In this document: positions 27,930 through 37,046 of the stretch, in pieces
How the letters are laid out: each line of letters begins with the position of its first letter
Position numbering within the stretch: position 1 is the stretch's first letter
Origin: Clostridium massiliamazoniense
GTDB lineage: Bacteria; Bacillota; Clostridia; Clostridiales; Clostridiaceae
Length of the DNA stretch: 64,000 bases
Assembly (NCBI RefSeq): GCF_001403635.1
Contig: NZ_LN879468.1
Location: 1,519,501 to 1,583,500, forward strand
Direction: 5' to 3'
Notes under the pieces: generated by a model
Databases searched by the model: none
What the model was told of the DNA's origin: nothing
The model's input: the letters and a program-made list of their open reading frames with translations, nothing else
Program-made: the position numbers and the translations under genes

Positions 27930-28039
27930 CTAAAGATAAAGTTTTCTAAACTTCTACCCTGTATTGCCTGAACGTATTCTTACTTAACCTATTATATTTA
28001 ATAAAAACTTCACTGTCAATTATTTTTTTATGGTATTTT

Positions 28040-30805
28040 CTACATTTTTGCTTCAATTGGCTTGTTTTTTGCTATTGAATTTCCACTCTTGGGATTTATA
28101 GTATTTTTTTCTTTTTTCTTATTAGACATTAATATTCTCATTGAGTTTAATATTGCTATTGTTGCAACACCAACATCTCCAAATACAGCTTCCCACATAG
28201 TAGCATATCCAAATGCACCAGCTATTAATATAATAACTTTAACGCCTAATGCAAATATAATATTTTGCCATACGATAGTTTTTGTTTTCTTCGCAATATC
28301 AATTGCTTCTATTATTTTTTCAGGTTCATCGTTCATTATAACAACGTCTGCTGCTTCTATTGCTGCATCTGATCCTACACCACCCATAGCAACACCTATA
28401 TCAGCTCTTGCTAAAACTGGAGCATCATTTATTCCATCACCAACAAAAACAACATTTTCTTTCTCTCCTAAATCTGCCATAACTTTTTCAAGTTCTTCAA
28501 CCTTATTTTGAGGAAGTAATTCACTGCATACTACATCTAGTCCTAATCTTTGTCCTATAGTATCTGCAACCTTTTTATTATCACCTGTTAACATAACAGT
28601 TTTTATACCATGTTTCTTAAGCATAGAAATAGTCTCTTTTGAAGTTTCTTTCACATTATCTCCAATTAATATATATCCCATATATTCATTGTCCATAGCA
28701 AAATGTATAGCTGTTCCTATTTCATTAACTTCTTTATATGAAATATTATTTTCTTTCATTAATTTAGTATTACCTGCTAATATTTTCTTTCCTTCTAATG
28801 AAAGACTTACACCTTTACCAGCTATTTCTGAATAATCTTCAATTAATTCTTTATTTACTTTTCCGTTATAAGCTTCCTTTATTGATTCAGCAATAGGGTG
28901 ATTTGAGAAAAATTCACTATATGCTGCAAGTTCTATAAATTCATCTTCTTTTAACTTGTCACTAACTACTTTTCTTACACTAAATTTACCTTCAGTTAAA
29001 GTACCAGTCTTATCAAATACTACTGCTTTAACAGTATTTAATGCTTCTAAGTAGTTTCCACCTTTAACTAATATACCTTCCTTTGAAGCTAATCCGATTC
29101 CACCAAAGAATCCTAAAGGAATAGAAACAACTAAAGCACATGGACAAGATACAACTAAGAAAATTAATGCTCTTTGTAACCACTCTGTGAAAGTAGCACC
29201 TGGTATAACAAGTGGTGGTATTATAAATAAAGCAAGTGCTGTAAATACAACTACTGGTGTATAGTATCTTGAGAATTTTGTTATAAATTTTTCAGTTGGA
29301 GCTTTTTTATTTCCTGCATTTTCAACAAGTTCAAGAATTTTTGATAATGTTGATTCTTCGAACTCTGTTATAACTCTTAATTTTAAAACTCCACTTAAGT
29401 TTATACATCCACCAAGAACTTCATCACCTGTTTTTATATCTCTTGGCATTGACTCACCTGTTAATGCAGATGTATCTACGCTACCTGTTCCTGATAAAAC
29501 AACACCATCTAGTGGTATTCTTTCACCAGCTCTAACTATAATTGTGTCACCTAAACTTACTGACTCTGGAGAAACTTTTTTCTCTTCTCCATTGATTTCA
29601 ATTCTTGCGTAATCTGGTTTTATATCCATTAATTCAGTTATTGAGTTTCTTGATTTATTTAAAGCATATCCTTGGAACATTTCTCCTATTTCATAGAATA
29701 ACATAACTGCAACAGCTTCTGGGTGTTCACCTGTTGCAAAAGCTCCAATTGTTGCTATAGACATAAGGAAGTTTTCATCAAAGATTTCACCTTTACTTAT
29801 ATTCTTAACTGCTTTTGTTAATACTGGGTAAGCTAATAATAAATAAGCTATTACGAATAGTGAAATGCTAATTCCTTCTGAAAATCCACCCCATTGTCCT
29901 AGACCATAAATTATTATTGCTATAATAAATTTAATCACTTTATTTCTTGGGACTTCATCAAATCTTACTTTTTTCTTTGTTTCATTTTCTTTTATTTCTT
30001 TATAACCACTTTTTTGTTCTTCTACTCTGTTGACTATTACATCTGGTTCAAGCTTTTTAACTATTGCTTTTACTTCTGCTTCAACTTTGTCTTTTTTACT
30101 AGGGTCTTTTACTTCTATAGTTATAAATTTTGAAGCGAAGTTTAAGTTTCCTTCACTTACATCATCTAATTTATTTACTCTTTCTTCGATTTTTCCTGCA
30201 CAACCTGCACAATCTAAACCTTCTAAAGTTAATTTTAATCTATTTGGACTATTCTTTTTCGCCTTGGCTTTTTCCTTTACAACTACATCTGGTTCTAACT
30301 TCTTAACTATTGCCTTTATTTCACTAATAGCTTGAGCCTTTTCATTTGTATTTTTTAAATTTACTACTAATGTTTTAGTTGTAAAGTTTAAGTTTGCATC
30401 CTCAACTTTATCAAGTTTATTAGTTCTCTCTTCAATCTTTCCTGCACAACCTGCACAATCTAAGCCTTCTAATGACAATCTAAATTGCTTACCATTGTCT
30501 GATAAGTTTCTTGCCTTAGGTTTCTCATGATGATGATCTTCTCCACATCCACAGTCATCTCCATGTTCATGTTTGTGTCCATGCCCCTCGGGGTCACCTT
30601 CATCATCCGAATCTGATTTAGATTCACAGCCACAATTTTCATGGCTCTCATTAGATTTAGATTTTTTCTCTCCATGATCATGTCCACATTCACAGCCACC
30701 GTGATCATGAGTTGATTTTAAATTAGCCTTTTCATGGTCGTGATGTTTTCCACCACAATTACAATTTTCATGGCTATGATTTAATTTGTTTCTTACCTCA
30801 CCCAT
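28040..30805 (-). CDS. cadA: Cd/Zn/Pb-type P1B ATPase (CadA)
   Basis: A 921-residue metal-exporting ATPase. The first 100 residues hold 17 His and eight Cys in four CxC pairs. Two nearly identical heavy-metal domains follow, each with GLDCAGC (near 114-120 and 196-202). The core has SALTGES, the CPC metal motif in VVSCPCALV (554-556), the phosphorylated Asp598 in DKTGTLT and GDGINDAPVL. CPC fits Cd/Zn/Pb export. It lies 30 bases after the CadC-like repressor gene, forming an operon. The very long metal-binding tail is beyond the usual CadA length of about 700-800. Confidence 0.93.
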   Translation of the reverse strand: MGEVRNKLNHSHENCNCGGKHHDHEKANLKSTHDHGGCECGHDHGEKKSKSNESHENCGCESKSDSDDEGDPEGHGHKHEHGDDCGCGEDHHHEKPKARNLSDNGKQFRLSLEGLDCAGCAGKIEERTNKLDKVEDANLNFTTKTLVVNLKNTNEKAQAISEIKAIVKKLEPDVVVKEKAKAKKNSPNRLKLTLEGLDCAGCAGKIEERVNKLDDVSEGNLNFASKFITIEVKDPSKKDKVEAEVKAIVKKLEPDVIVNRVEEQKSGYKEIKENETKKKVRFDEVPRNKVIKFIIAIIIYGLGQWGGFSEGISISLFVIAYLLLAYPVLTKAVKNISKGEIFDENFLMSIATIGAFATGEHPEAVAVMLFYEIGEMFQGYALNKSRNSITELMDIKPDYARIEINGEEKKVSPESVSLGDTIIVRAGERIPLDGVVLSGTGSVDTSALTGESMPRDIKTGDEVLGGCINLSGVLKLRVITEFEESTLSKILELVENAGNKKAPTEKFITKFSRYYTPVVVFTALALFIIPPLVIPGATFTEWLQRALIFLVVSCPCALVVSIPLGFFGGIGLASKEGILVKGGNYLEALNTVKAVVFDKTGTLTEGKFSVRKVVSDKLKEDEFIELAAYSEFFSNHPIAESIKEAYNGKVNKELIEDYSEIAGKGVSLSLEGKKILAGNTKLMKENNISYKEVNEIGTAIHFAMDNEYMGYILIGDNVKETSKETISMLKKHGIKTVMLTGDNKKVADTIGQRLGLDVVCSELLPQNKVEELEKVMADLGEKENVVFVGDGINDAPVLARADIGVAMGGVGSDAAIEAADVVIMNDEPEKIIEAIDIAKKTKTIVWQNIIFALGVKVIILIAGAFGYATMWEAVFGDVGVATIAILNSMRILMSNKKKEKNTINPKSGNSIAKNKPIEAKM

Positions 30806-30835
30806 TTGATTTCATCTCCATTCATTAAAATAATT

Positions 30836-31198
30836 CTACTCCATAACGTGATTTAAACCTTCATTAAATATATTCTTTACATGATCATCATCTAAGGAGT
30901 AGTATACAACTTTTCCTTCTCTTCTAAATTTAACTAACCTGGCTTGTTTAAGCACTCTAAGTTGATGTGACACTGCTGATTGAGTTATATTTAAAAGAGC
31001 AGCCATATCACAAACGCACATTTCATGTTCAAAAAGAGAACATAAAATTTTTATTCTAGTTGTATCTCCAAAAACCTTAAATATTTCTGCTAAATCATAT
31101 AAAGTTTCTTCTTTAGGTAATTTTTCTTTTACCTCTTCTAATGTGTCTCTATGAATTATAGTGCAACTACAATCTTCAATAACCTTCTTTTCTTCCAT
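30836..31198 (-). CDS. cadC: ArsR/SmtB-family metal-responsive repressor (CadC-like)
   Basis: A 120-residue winged-helix repressor. It has both known metal-site types: N-terminal C10/C12 (DCSCTI) with C61/C63 in the recognition region (MCVCDMAALL), as in CadC, and the alpha-5 set D104, H106, H117, E120 as in SmtB. Cd, Pb or Zn binding would release it from DNA. It is the first gene of the cad operon, with a strong promoter and a large palindrome upstream. Confidence 0.92.
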   Translation of the reverse strand: MEEKKVIEDCSCTIIHRDTLEEVKEKLPKEETLYDLAEIFKVFGDTTRIKILCSLFEHEMCVCDMAALLNITQSAVSHQLRVLKQARLVKFRREGKVVYYSLDDDHVKNIFNEGLNHVME

Positions 31199-31266
31199 AT
31201 TAAAACCTCCACATAAATTAAGACTTAATTCAAATAAAGCTTTTACTCTAGCTGAATTTTAGTAGT

Positions 31267-31337
31267 CGTCATCTAGTGACGTGTGTCGGTTTATCTCCAG
31301 CTTATAGAAGATTGAAATATTACAGACACTAGTCATC
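31267..31337 (-). repeat. Palindromic repeat family 2, full copy in cad leader
   Basis: About 70 bases with terminal inverted arms (GACTAGTGTC ... GACAC / CACTAG) and a core CAATCTTCTATAAGCTGGAG on the minus strand. It lies in the untranslated leader of the cad operon between the operator and cadC. Related copies lie at 31473-31538, 27728-27775 and 39823-39856. Confidence 0.6.
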
Positions 31338-31342
31338 AGATA

Positions 31343-31368
31343 AACATATGAGTATATATTCATATGTT
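31343..31368 (-). promoter_or_regulatory. CadC operator palindrome
   Basis: A 26-base dyad: arms AACATATGAGTAT and ATATTCATATGTT are complementary at 12 of 13 positions. It starts eight bases below the -10 box, so it covers the transcription start. The ATATGA...TCATAT core fits ArsR/SmtB sites. Confidence 0.82.
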
Positions 31369-31375
31369 CACTTGT

Positions 31376-31404
31376 ATTATATGCAAAATCCAATAAATTG
31401 TCAA
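31376..31404 (-). promoter_or_regulatory. cadCA promoter
   Basis: TTGACA (31399-31404) and TATAAT (31376-31381) with a 17-base spacer, a perfect sigma-A promoter on the minus strand. Confidence 0.9.
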
Positions 31405-31472
31405 CAATTTTAGCACTTAAAATCACTTTTATTCTCTCGAAATATCCACTAAAATTCACATAAGATTTTAAG

Positions 31473-31538
31473 TTATCTAGTATCTATACTTCTTTATCTC
31501 TAGCTTATGAACATTTAAGTATTATTGATACTAATCTT
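31473..31538 (-). repeat. Palindromic repeat family 2, second copy
   Basis: Minus strand reads TTAGTATC ... AATACTT, core TTCATAAGCTAGAGATAAA, then AAGTATAGATACTAG, so the ends are inverted repeats and the core matches the copy at 31267-31337. Confidence 0.6.
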
Positions 31539-31551
31539 AATATAAAAATAA

Positions 31552-31580
31552 GGATATCAAAATTTATAATTCTGATATCC
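31552..31580 (-). terminator. Terminator of the GntR/RCK_C gene
   Basis: GGATATCA / TGATATCC stem with T-rich tail (TTATTTTTA) on the minus strand, 25 bases past the stop. Confidence 0.75.
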
Positions 31581-31604
31581 CCCTTTTAAATTTAAAGCCT
31601 TTTA

Positions 31605-32261
31605 TTATTTATTTTTATTGGAAATATCTTGTTGTATTGTTAATTCCATGTACTTGTTTATTGAATCAAGTATCCCTTCATTCCCAACTACTAATATAAC
31701 ATCATTATTTTCAAAAGTTAAATAAGGGCCTGGAGATATTATAAGGTCTCCTTGTCTTCTTATTCCTACTATTGTAGCACCTGTATTTTGCCAAAACTTA
31801 ACTTCTGAAATACTTTTACCTAATATACTAGAGCCTTCTGGTATTTCTATCTCTATAGGCGTTAATGGATTTGTATATTTTAATCTATTAGAATAATCTA
31901 CTATTTTTCCTATCATATCATTTATATTTTTTTCTATTTCATGCTTTTCTTGAAATAATGTATCTATATCTTGCTTTAAGGTTGTTATACTTTCTATGGA
32001 ATGGAATCTATTTATAAATTCATAGGCATTTTCCTTTGATGTTATATTTACGCCACTTCCTCTTGTTGAAACAACAACTTCCATATCCTCTAATAATTTT
32101 ATAGATTTTCTAACTGTTTCTGGAGAAACATTATAGTTGCTTGCTAAGGTTGATCTTCCTGAAATCTTTTCTCCAACTTTAAGATCCTCGTTATATATTC
32201 TACTTGCAATATCTAAGGCAATTTTTTTATATACCGGCTCCGAACTCATTTTATTTTCCAT
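31605..32261 (-). CDS. GntR-type regulator with C-terminal RCK_C (TrkA_C) domain, BusR-like
   Basis: A 218-residue protein: GntR winged helix (about 5-75, with SGRSTLASNYNVSPETVRK), a coiled-coil linker (about 88-125) and an RCK_C domain (about 135-205, GSSILGKSISEVKFWQNTGA and FENNDVILVVGN). This architecture is that of BusR, which senses cyclic di-AMP and represses osmolyte uptake. Here no transporter is adjacent; the gene is 13 bases downstream of a PLC-fold gene. Cyclic di-AMP binding is inferred from architecture only. Confidence 0.88.
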   Translation of the reverse strand: MENKMSSEPVYKKIALDIASRIYNEDLKVGEKISGRSTLASNYNVSPETVRKSIKLLEDMEVVVSTRGSGVNITSKENAYEFINRFHSIESITTLKQDIDTLFQEKHEIEKNINDMIGKIVDYSNRLKYTNPLTPIEIEIPEGSSILGKSISEVKFWQNTGATIVGIRRQGDLIISPGPYLTFENNDVILVVGNEGILDSINKYMELTIQQDISNKNK

Positions 32262-32274
32262 TTTAACTCCTCTT

Positions 32275-32859
32275 CTAAATACTAATTAAACTCTGAGATA
32301 CAGCACTGTTAAATTCAATACATTGAATTATATAATCTACTATGCTATTACATACATATGAAGCAAAAATTATATCATTTTCATAAGAATTTTCCCTTTC
32401 ATATATCTCATGAGCTTTTAATATGAAATACTTAACATCGTACTTCCCAAAAATATCTGTTCTTTTTTTAGGTAACACTACTGTTTTCGCTGCATTTGCT
32501 AGATCTTTCTCATATCTAACATGCTTATTCATACTATGCTTAAATTCCCATCTTTCACTATGTGGAATACAAAAAAAATCACATAGAAAATGACATATTA
32601 CCCCTACTTCTTGACTAAACTTACTTATAGATATCCACTTATTTATGTCGTTTTCAGTTAATGCACTTAAATTTTTTATTTTTACTAATATCATTTCTAA
32701 TGACTCATCCATATAATGTTTCTTAAGCTTATAAGTTGAAACCATATCTGGTTTTATATTTCCATATACAAAACTATTGTAATTTATAATTCTTTTTTCC
32801 TCTAATTCTAAATTATCATATATATGCTGTGCTAAAAGTATATGAGTATTAACTAACAT
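32275..32859 (-). CDS. Zinc-dependent phospholipase C-fold protein, cytoplasmic
   Basis: A 194-residue helical protein from the ATG at 32857-32859; a GTG 15 bases upstream is possible. It resembles the catalytic domain of bacterial zinc phospholipase C: NTHILLAQHIY at the N-terminus, FVYGNIKPDMV, and histidines in EVGVICHFLCDFFCIPH. There is no signal peptide, unlike alpha-toxin, and no C2-like domain. It is likely intracellular and its substrate is unknown. It is transcribed with the GntR/RCK_C regulator. Confidence 0.72.
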   Translation of the reverse strand: MLVNTHILLAQHIYDNLELEEKRIINYNSFVYGNIKPDMVSTYKLKKHYMDESLEMILVKIKNLSALTENDINKWISISKFSQEVGVICHFLCDFFCIPHSERWEFKHSMNKHVRYEKDLANAAKTVVLPKKRTDIFGKYDVKYFILKAHEIYERENSYENDIIFASYVCNSIVDYIIQCIEFNSAVSQSLISI

Positions 32860-32952
32860 AATTTTAAATGCCACTTCTTTCGTAAAAAACTTTAAAGTAT
32901 AAGATACTCAGTAAGTAAAATGTAGCTAAACACTTAGATACATTTCACTTTT

Positions 32953-33525
32953 TTAATAATTGTACATACTTGTATTTGAACAAAGTTCTATATTTAATAT
33001 TTTATTGTCTAGTGTTTTTTTGTATGAACATAAAAACTCATTCAATTCATTATCTTGCATATTTATATTTATAGAACTCTTTATTAATATATTTTCTCCA
33101 TCTAAATATATTTCTATGTCATTTAAATCATTTTTTATTTTGTAAGTTGTTACTACTTTATTTCCAATTCTTGCTTTATATTTTTCTTGGAAACTTAAAG
33201 TTTTTCTTACTTTTTCATAATCATCTCCAGTTGGCATTCCTCCAAAACTTTTTGGATCAAAGCCCATATTTTTAAGTTGTCCTTCTATATCTGAAGTACT
33301 GATTCCATATCTATTTAACATTTCTTTTTGTATGTTAAAAAATTTCTCTTGAGATATATTATTTTCATTCATGTATTCTTGTATTTTCTTACTGAACTCA
33401 AACATACTTAATCTGCCTTGAGTCATTTGAAAATATAAATCATACATGTAACTCTCAAATTTATCTATATCCTTATCTCTTGCTTTATTTTTCAATTCGT
33501 TAAAATCTACAATTCTTTCATCCAT
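32953..33525 (-). CDS. Conserved hypothetical protein (possibly DUF3867)
   Basis: A 190-residue soluble protein, helical and highly charged in the first 100 residues (RIVDFNELKNKARDKDIDK, FESYMYDLYFQM), with a predicted beta-rich C-terminal third. It resembles clostridial DUF3867 proteins from memory, without certainty. No catalytic motif or membrane segment is seen. It stands alone, with 93 bases to the downstream gene. The 396-base gap upstream contains only the manC terminator and AT-rich DNA. Confidence 0.6.
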   Translation of the reverse strand: MDERIVDFNELKNKARDKDIDKFESYMYDLYFQMTQGRLSMFEFSKKIQEYMNENNISQEKFFNIQKEMLNRYGISTSDIEGQLKNMGFDPKSFGGMPTGDDYEKVRKTLSFQEKYKARIGNKVVTTYKIKNDLNDIEIYLDGENILIKSSININMQDNELNEFLCSYKKTLDNKILNIELCSNTSMYNY

Positions 33526-33875
33526 AATAAACCCTCCAACATAATAAGAAAATCTATTTCTTAGCTAAATATTTAATCTCTATATTATATAGATATTAGT
33601 TAAATATTGTTTTAGCTATGTATAAATTTGATTAAAAATTCAAATCATCTTTGAAGTCAATTCTAATTTTATATATTAATTTTATCATATATTGAACTTC
33701 ATTTGTTATTATTAACATTTTTATAAGCTTTATTTACTATTAACTTTTGTAATTTATGAATTTTTATAATTAACCTTTTCTTTTTTTATTATATTTTAAA
33801 AATCTATGTTTATAATTGCTTATTCTATTATTTAGCTTTTATTTTATTAGATTTTTGCTACCTTTCTATAATAGA

Positions 33876-33912
33876 AAAAAGATATGAAAGCTTTTCTCTT
33901 TCATATCTTTTT
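33876..33912 (-). terminator. manC terminator
   Basis: Perfect 15-bp stem AAAAAGATATGAAAG / CTTTCATATCTTTTT ten bases past the manC stop, with T-rich ends on both strands. Confidence 0.88.
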
Positions 33913-33921
33913 AAACAAACT

Positions 33922-34989
33922 TTATAAATAATCCTTAAATTCATCATTTTTATTAATTGAATTTAATAAATGTTTTATTTCTTGATCTCTATTTTTATCC
34001 ATGATAAGTAAAACATCTCCAGCATCTACTATGACTAAATCTTTTACTCCAAAGCCTATAACTAGGCTTTTCTTACCAAAAACACAACAATTTTCACATT
34101 CTTCTAAATATACATTTTTACTTTTACTATTACTTTCTTCTTTATCTAGAAATCTACTTAAAGCTGTAAAGCTTCCAATATCATCCCAAGAAAAGTCACA
34201 CTTTATAGTATAAGCTCTTCTCGTTCTTTGCATAACACCAAAATCTATAGAAATACCATCAACAAGTTCATATTGTTCCTTTATAACTTCTTCTTCATCC
34301 GGTTCCCCTACCTTATAGTAAATATTCATGAGACATTTATATAAAGCTGGAATATAACGCTCAATTTCCTTAAGAATTATATCTGCTCTAAATACAAACA
34401 TTCCACTATTCCATAGATAAGTTCCTTTTAGTAAGAAGTCCTTAGCTACTTCTATATTTGGTTTTTCTGTGAATCTTTTTATCTTATAGGTTGGAATACT
34501 TCCTATAACTCTTTCACCCATTTCTATATAACCATAGCCTGTCTCAGGTCTAGTTGGCTCTATACCCATAGTTACTATAGCTCTTTTTTTATTAGCTATT
34601 TCAACTGCTTGTTTTAAAGTATCTAAATAATTTTTATATCCCTCTATATAATGATCAGAAGGTAATACTACCATAACAGCATCTTTATCTTTCTTTAATA
34701 ACTTAACAGCTGATAAACCTATACATGTTGCAGTCTCTTTATTAGCTGGTTCCGTAAAGATATTTTCAGCCTTTATATCTTTAAGTTCTGCTCTTATTTT
34801 ATCTTCATAATCTTTATTGGTAACAACATAAATATTCTCACTTGGAATAAGTGGAGTTATTCTTTCCACAGTGTTAACCAAAAAGCTTTTTTCATTTACA
34901 ATCTTTAAGAACTGTTTGGGTTCTTGACTCCTTGAAAGAGGATACAATCTTGTGCCTTTTCCACCTGCTAATATTAATGAATATAGCAC
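33922..34989 (-). CDS. manC: Mannose-1-phosphate guanylyltransferase
   Basis: A 355-residue nucleotidyltransferase. The pyrophosphorylase signature LAGGKGTRLYPLSRSQEPKQ is near the N-terminus, with VLPSDHYI and FTEKPN later. It makes GDP-mannose from mannose-1-P and GTP. It lacks the C-terminal isomerase domain of bifunctional ManC/AlgA. No glycosyltransferase genes are adjacent, so the use of GDP-mannose (capsule or glycolipid) is not shown here. Confidence 0.9.
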   Translation of the reverse strand: MLYSLILAGGKGTRLYPLSRSQEPKQFLKIVNEKSFLVNTVERITPLIPSENIYVVTNKDYEDKIRAELKDIKAENIFTEPANKETATCIGLSAVKLLKKDKDAVMVVLPSDHYIEGYKNYLDTLKQAVEIANKKRAIVTMGIEPTRPETGYGYIEMGERVIGSIPTYKIKRFTEKPNIEVAKDFLLKGTYLWNSGMFVFRADIILKEIERYIPALYKCLMNIYYKVGEPDEEEVIKEQYELVDGISIDFGVMQRTRRAYTIKCDFSWDDIGSFTALSRFLDKEESNSKSKNVYLEECENCCVFGKKSLVIGFGVKDLVIVDAGDVLLIMDKNRDQEIKHLLNSINKNDEFKDYL

Positions 34990-35114
34990 CCTTCCTTCAA
35001 CTCCACAAATTGCTTATAGTTTATTCTATGATATTTATTTAACTATGTGCAATAATAATTAATAAAGCTTTTTACCCAAATAAAATAAATTTATGAAACT
35101 TTCTCTCTTATTTC

Positions 35115-35915
35115 TTATGCCCACTGTGATAGTATCTCTCCATCTTTATGGCTTTGTGAAAAGTTTTGTGAACCAAAATAATCTGCCGGAGATATCTTCC
35201 ATTGGTCCCCATTTTCACTTGTATAAACAGCAGTCTTATTAACAAATATACCATATGGGTCTAAAGCAATATTATCTTCCTTTTCTGACTCTGCAAAAGA
35301 ACTAGCAAAAGTCGTGTCAACATTTATCCATCCCCCTAAGGATTTTATGTAAACCTGATTCCACATATGATTGCCCCAGAAAGTACCACTATATCCCTTC
35401 CCCGCTACTAGTCTCACTGGTATTTTTTCATGTATCATCATAGCCTCATATAATTCTGCAAAACCTGCACAAACAGATTCTCTATTTTTGAAGGTATTTA
35501 TTGCACTTATTTCTCCTGGTGGCAAAGTTGCTCCATTTGAAAGAGCTGTATCTTCCTTTTGGTCATAATTTATATTATACGCTATCCATTTATAAACAGA
35601 TTCAGCTTTTTCAAGGTCAGTTGTATCTCCTTTAGTTATTTCATCAGCCATTTTATTTATAGCTTCATCAGATTCTATAGCTACTGGTAAACTTGTTCCA
35701 TCTTCTATAATATTATCTATTGTTTTAGTTTCAGTAGGTGGGTTTGCTTTAGCATAATATATTTCTATATTTTTAGGTACCTGTGGTTCTATTAAATTAT
35801 TCATTTGATTATTAATACTTGAAAATATATTAGAATTTCCATGACCTTTAAATATAAGAAATAATAAAATTATCAAAATTAAACCTAACATAAAATTTAA
35901 TTTTTTCTTCCTCAA
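35115..35915 (-). CDS. Membrane-anchored transglutaminase-like protein
   Basis: A 266-residue protein with an N-terminal signal anchor (about 6-22) and an extracytoplasmic transglutaminase-fold domain. The catalytic triad is visible as C149 (RESVCAGFAEL), H183 (GNHMWNQVYI) and D200 (WINVDTTF). Such domains act as peptidases or cross-linking enzymes at the cell surface; the substrate is not known. Monocistronic as far as can be seen. Confidence 0.85.
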   Translation of the reverse strand: MRKKKLNFMLGLILIILLFLIFKGHGNSNIFSSINNQMNNLIEPQVPKNIEIYYAKANPPTETKTIDNIIEDGTSLPVAIESDEAINKMADEITKGDTTDLEKAESVYKWIAYNINYDQKEDTALSNGATLPPGEISAINTFKNRESVCAGFAELYEAMMIHEKIPVRLVAGKGYSGTFWGNHMWNQVYIKSLGGWINVDTTFASSFAESEKEDNIALDPYGIFVNKTAVYTSENGDQWKISPADYFGSQNFSQSHKDGEILSQWA

Positions 35916-36097
35916 AAGTTTCCCTCCTTTATTCTTTTATTCTTTTTTCTCTAATAAGCATTGTATAAATCTAATTTTATTATAATTACTTTTTAATTAG
36001 AATGATATCAAATTCTTTTCATAAAAAGGCTTTTTTCTTTTCTTTATTTTATAAAAATCATAAAAAAGTAAAATAAATAGAATAAAATATTAAATAA

Positions 36098-36124
36098 AAA
36101 GGCACTAGTTATACTAGTACCTTT
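36098..36124 (-). terminator. Terminator of the Hsp31-like gene
   Basis: AAAGG-c-ACTAGT / ACTAGT-a-CCTTT hairpin with T-rich tail on the minus strand, 24 bases past the stop. Confidence 0.85.
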
Positions 36125-36147
36125 AATCAATATTTTACTTTAATATA

Positions 36148-36828
36148 TTATTTTAATAACTCTAATACTTGTTGTGCTACAGCAGCTCCTGAAGCTGGGT
36201 TTTGACCTGTAACTACACGTTGATCTGTTATAGCAAATGGTGCCCAATCTTCAGCTTTTTCGTATTTTGCACCTCTCTTAACTAATTCATCTTCAGTTAA
36301 GTATGGTACAAGTTTATCTAATTGAACTGCTCTTTCTTCACTATTTGAGAATCCAGTTACTTTTTTGTCTGCTATTAAGTAGCTTCCATCTTCATTTTTT
36401 ATATTTAATAATCCAGCTGCACCGTGACAAACAGATGCTACTACACCATTATTGTTATAAATATCTATAGCTATTTTAGCTAATTTCTCATCATTTGGGA
36501 AGTCCCAAACAACTCCATGTCCACCTGTATAGTATATTGCTGAATACTCTTCAACATTTACTTCATCAGCTGATAATGTATTACCTAATTTATTCATAAA
36601 TTCTTTGTTAGTATAGTAATTCCAATCAACTTCAGTCATAAAATCATTCTCTAAGCTATGTGGGTCAATTGGTGTATAACCCCCTTTAGGACTTACATAA
36701 TCAACTTTATATCCTGCTTTTTCTACTTCATTAACAAAGTGAACAGCTTCTCCTAACCATAATCCTGTTGGTCTTTCATAGTTATCATACTTTGAAACAT
36801 TTGTTACTACTACTAAAATCTTTTTCAT
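36148..36828 (-). CDS. DJ-1/PfpI superfamily protein (Hsp31-like)
   Basis: A 226-residue class I glutamine amidotransferase-fold protein. The nucleophile elbow is C134-H135 in ASVCHGAAG, and the supporting glutamate is E27 in GLWLGEAVHF. Hsp31-type members act as glutathione-independent glyoxalases (methylglyoxal to lactate) or as holding chaperones; the WLGEAVHF motif fits this branch. It is flanked by long intergenic regions and has its own terminator. Confidence 0.85.
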   Translation of the reverse strand: MKKILVVVTNVSKYDNYERPTGLWLGEAVHFVNEVEKAGYKVDYVSPKGGYTPIDPHSLENDFMTEVDWNYYTNKEFMNKLGNTLSADEVNVEEYSAIYYTGGHGVVWDFPNDEKLAKIAIDIYNNNGVVASVCHGAAGLLNIKNEDGSYLIADKKVTGFSNSEERAVQLDKLVPYLTEDELVKRGAKYEKAEDWAPFAITDQRVVTGQNPASGAAVAQQVLELLK

Positions 36829-37046
36829 TCTCTTTTTCTCCTTTGTTTAAATAAATTTATTCAATATGTATTATTTCAATTCAACATGTATTATTTCTTT
36901 TTTTGTTGACTTTATTATATTTAAATTTTAATAAGTGTACAAGTACGAAATTTTTATTTATTAAGTTACAAAAAGTAAAGTATTTAGTATTTTCAACGAT
37001 TCTAGTTATTAATTAATATTTAATTTCAATTAAATAAAATAAAAAA

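Noticed and set aside
28062-28511. 149-codon open frame antisense to cadA
   Set aside because: It lies wholly inside the cadA coding region and has a low-complexity shadow composition; cadA motifs are intact on the other strand.
31259-31459. 66-codon frame over the cad promoter
   Set aside because: It spans a perfect promoter, an operator and a repeat, and has no ribosome site.
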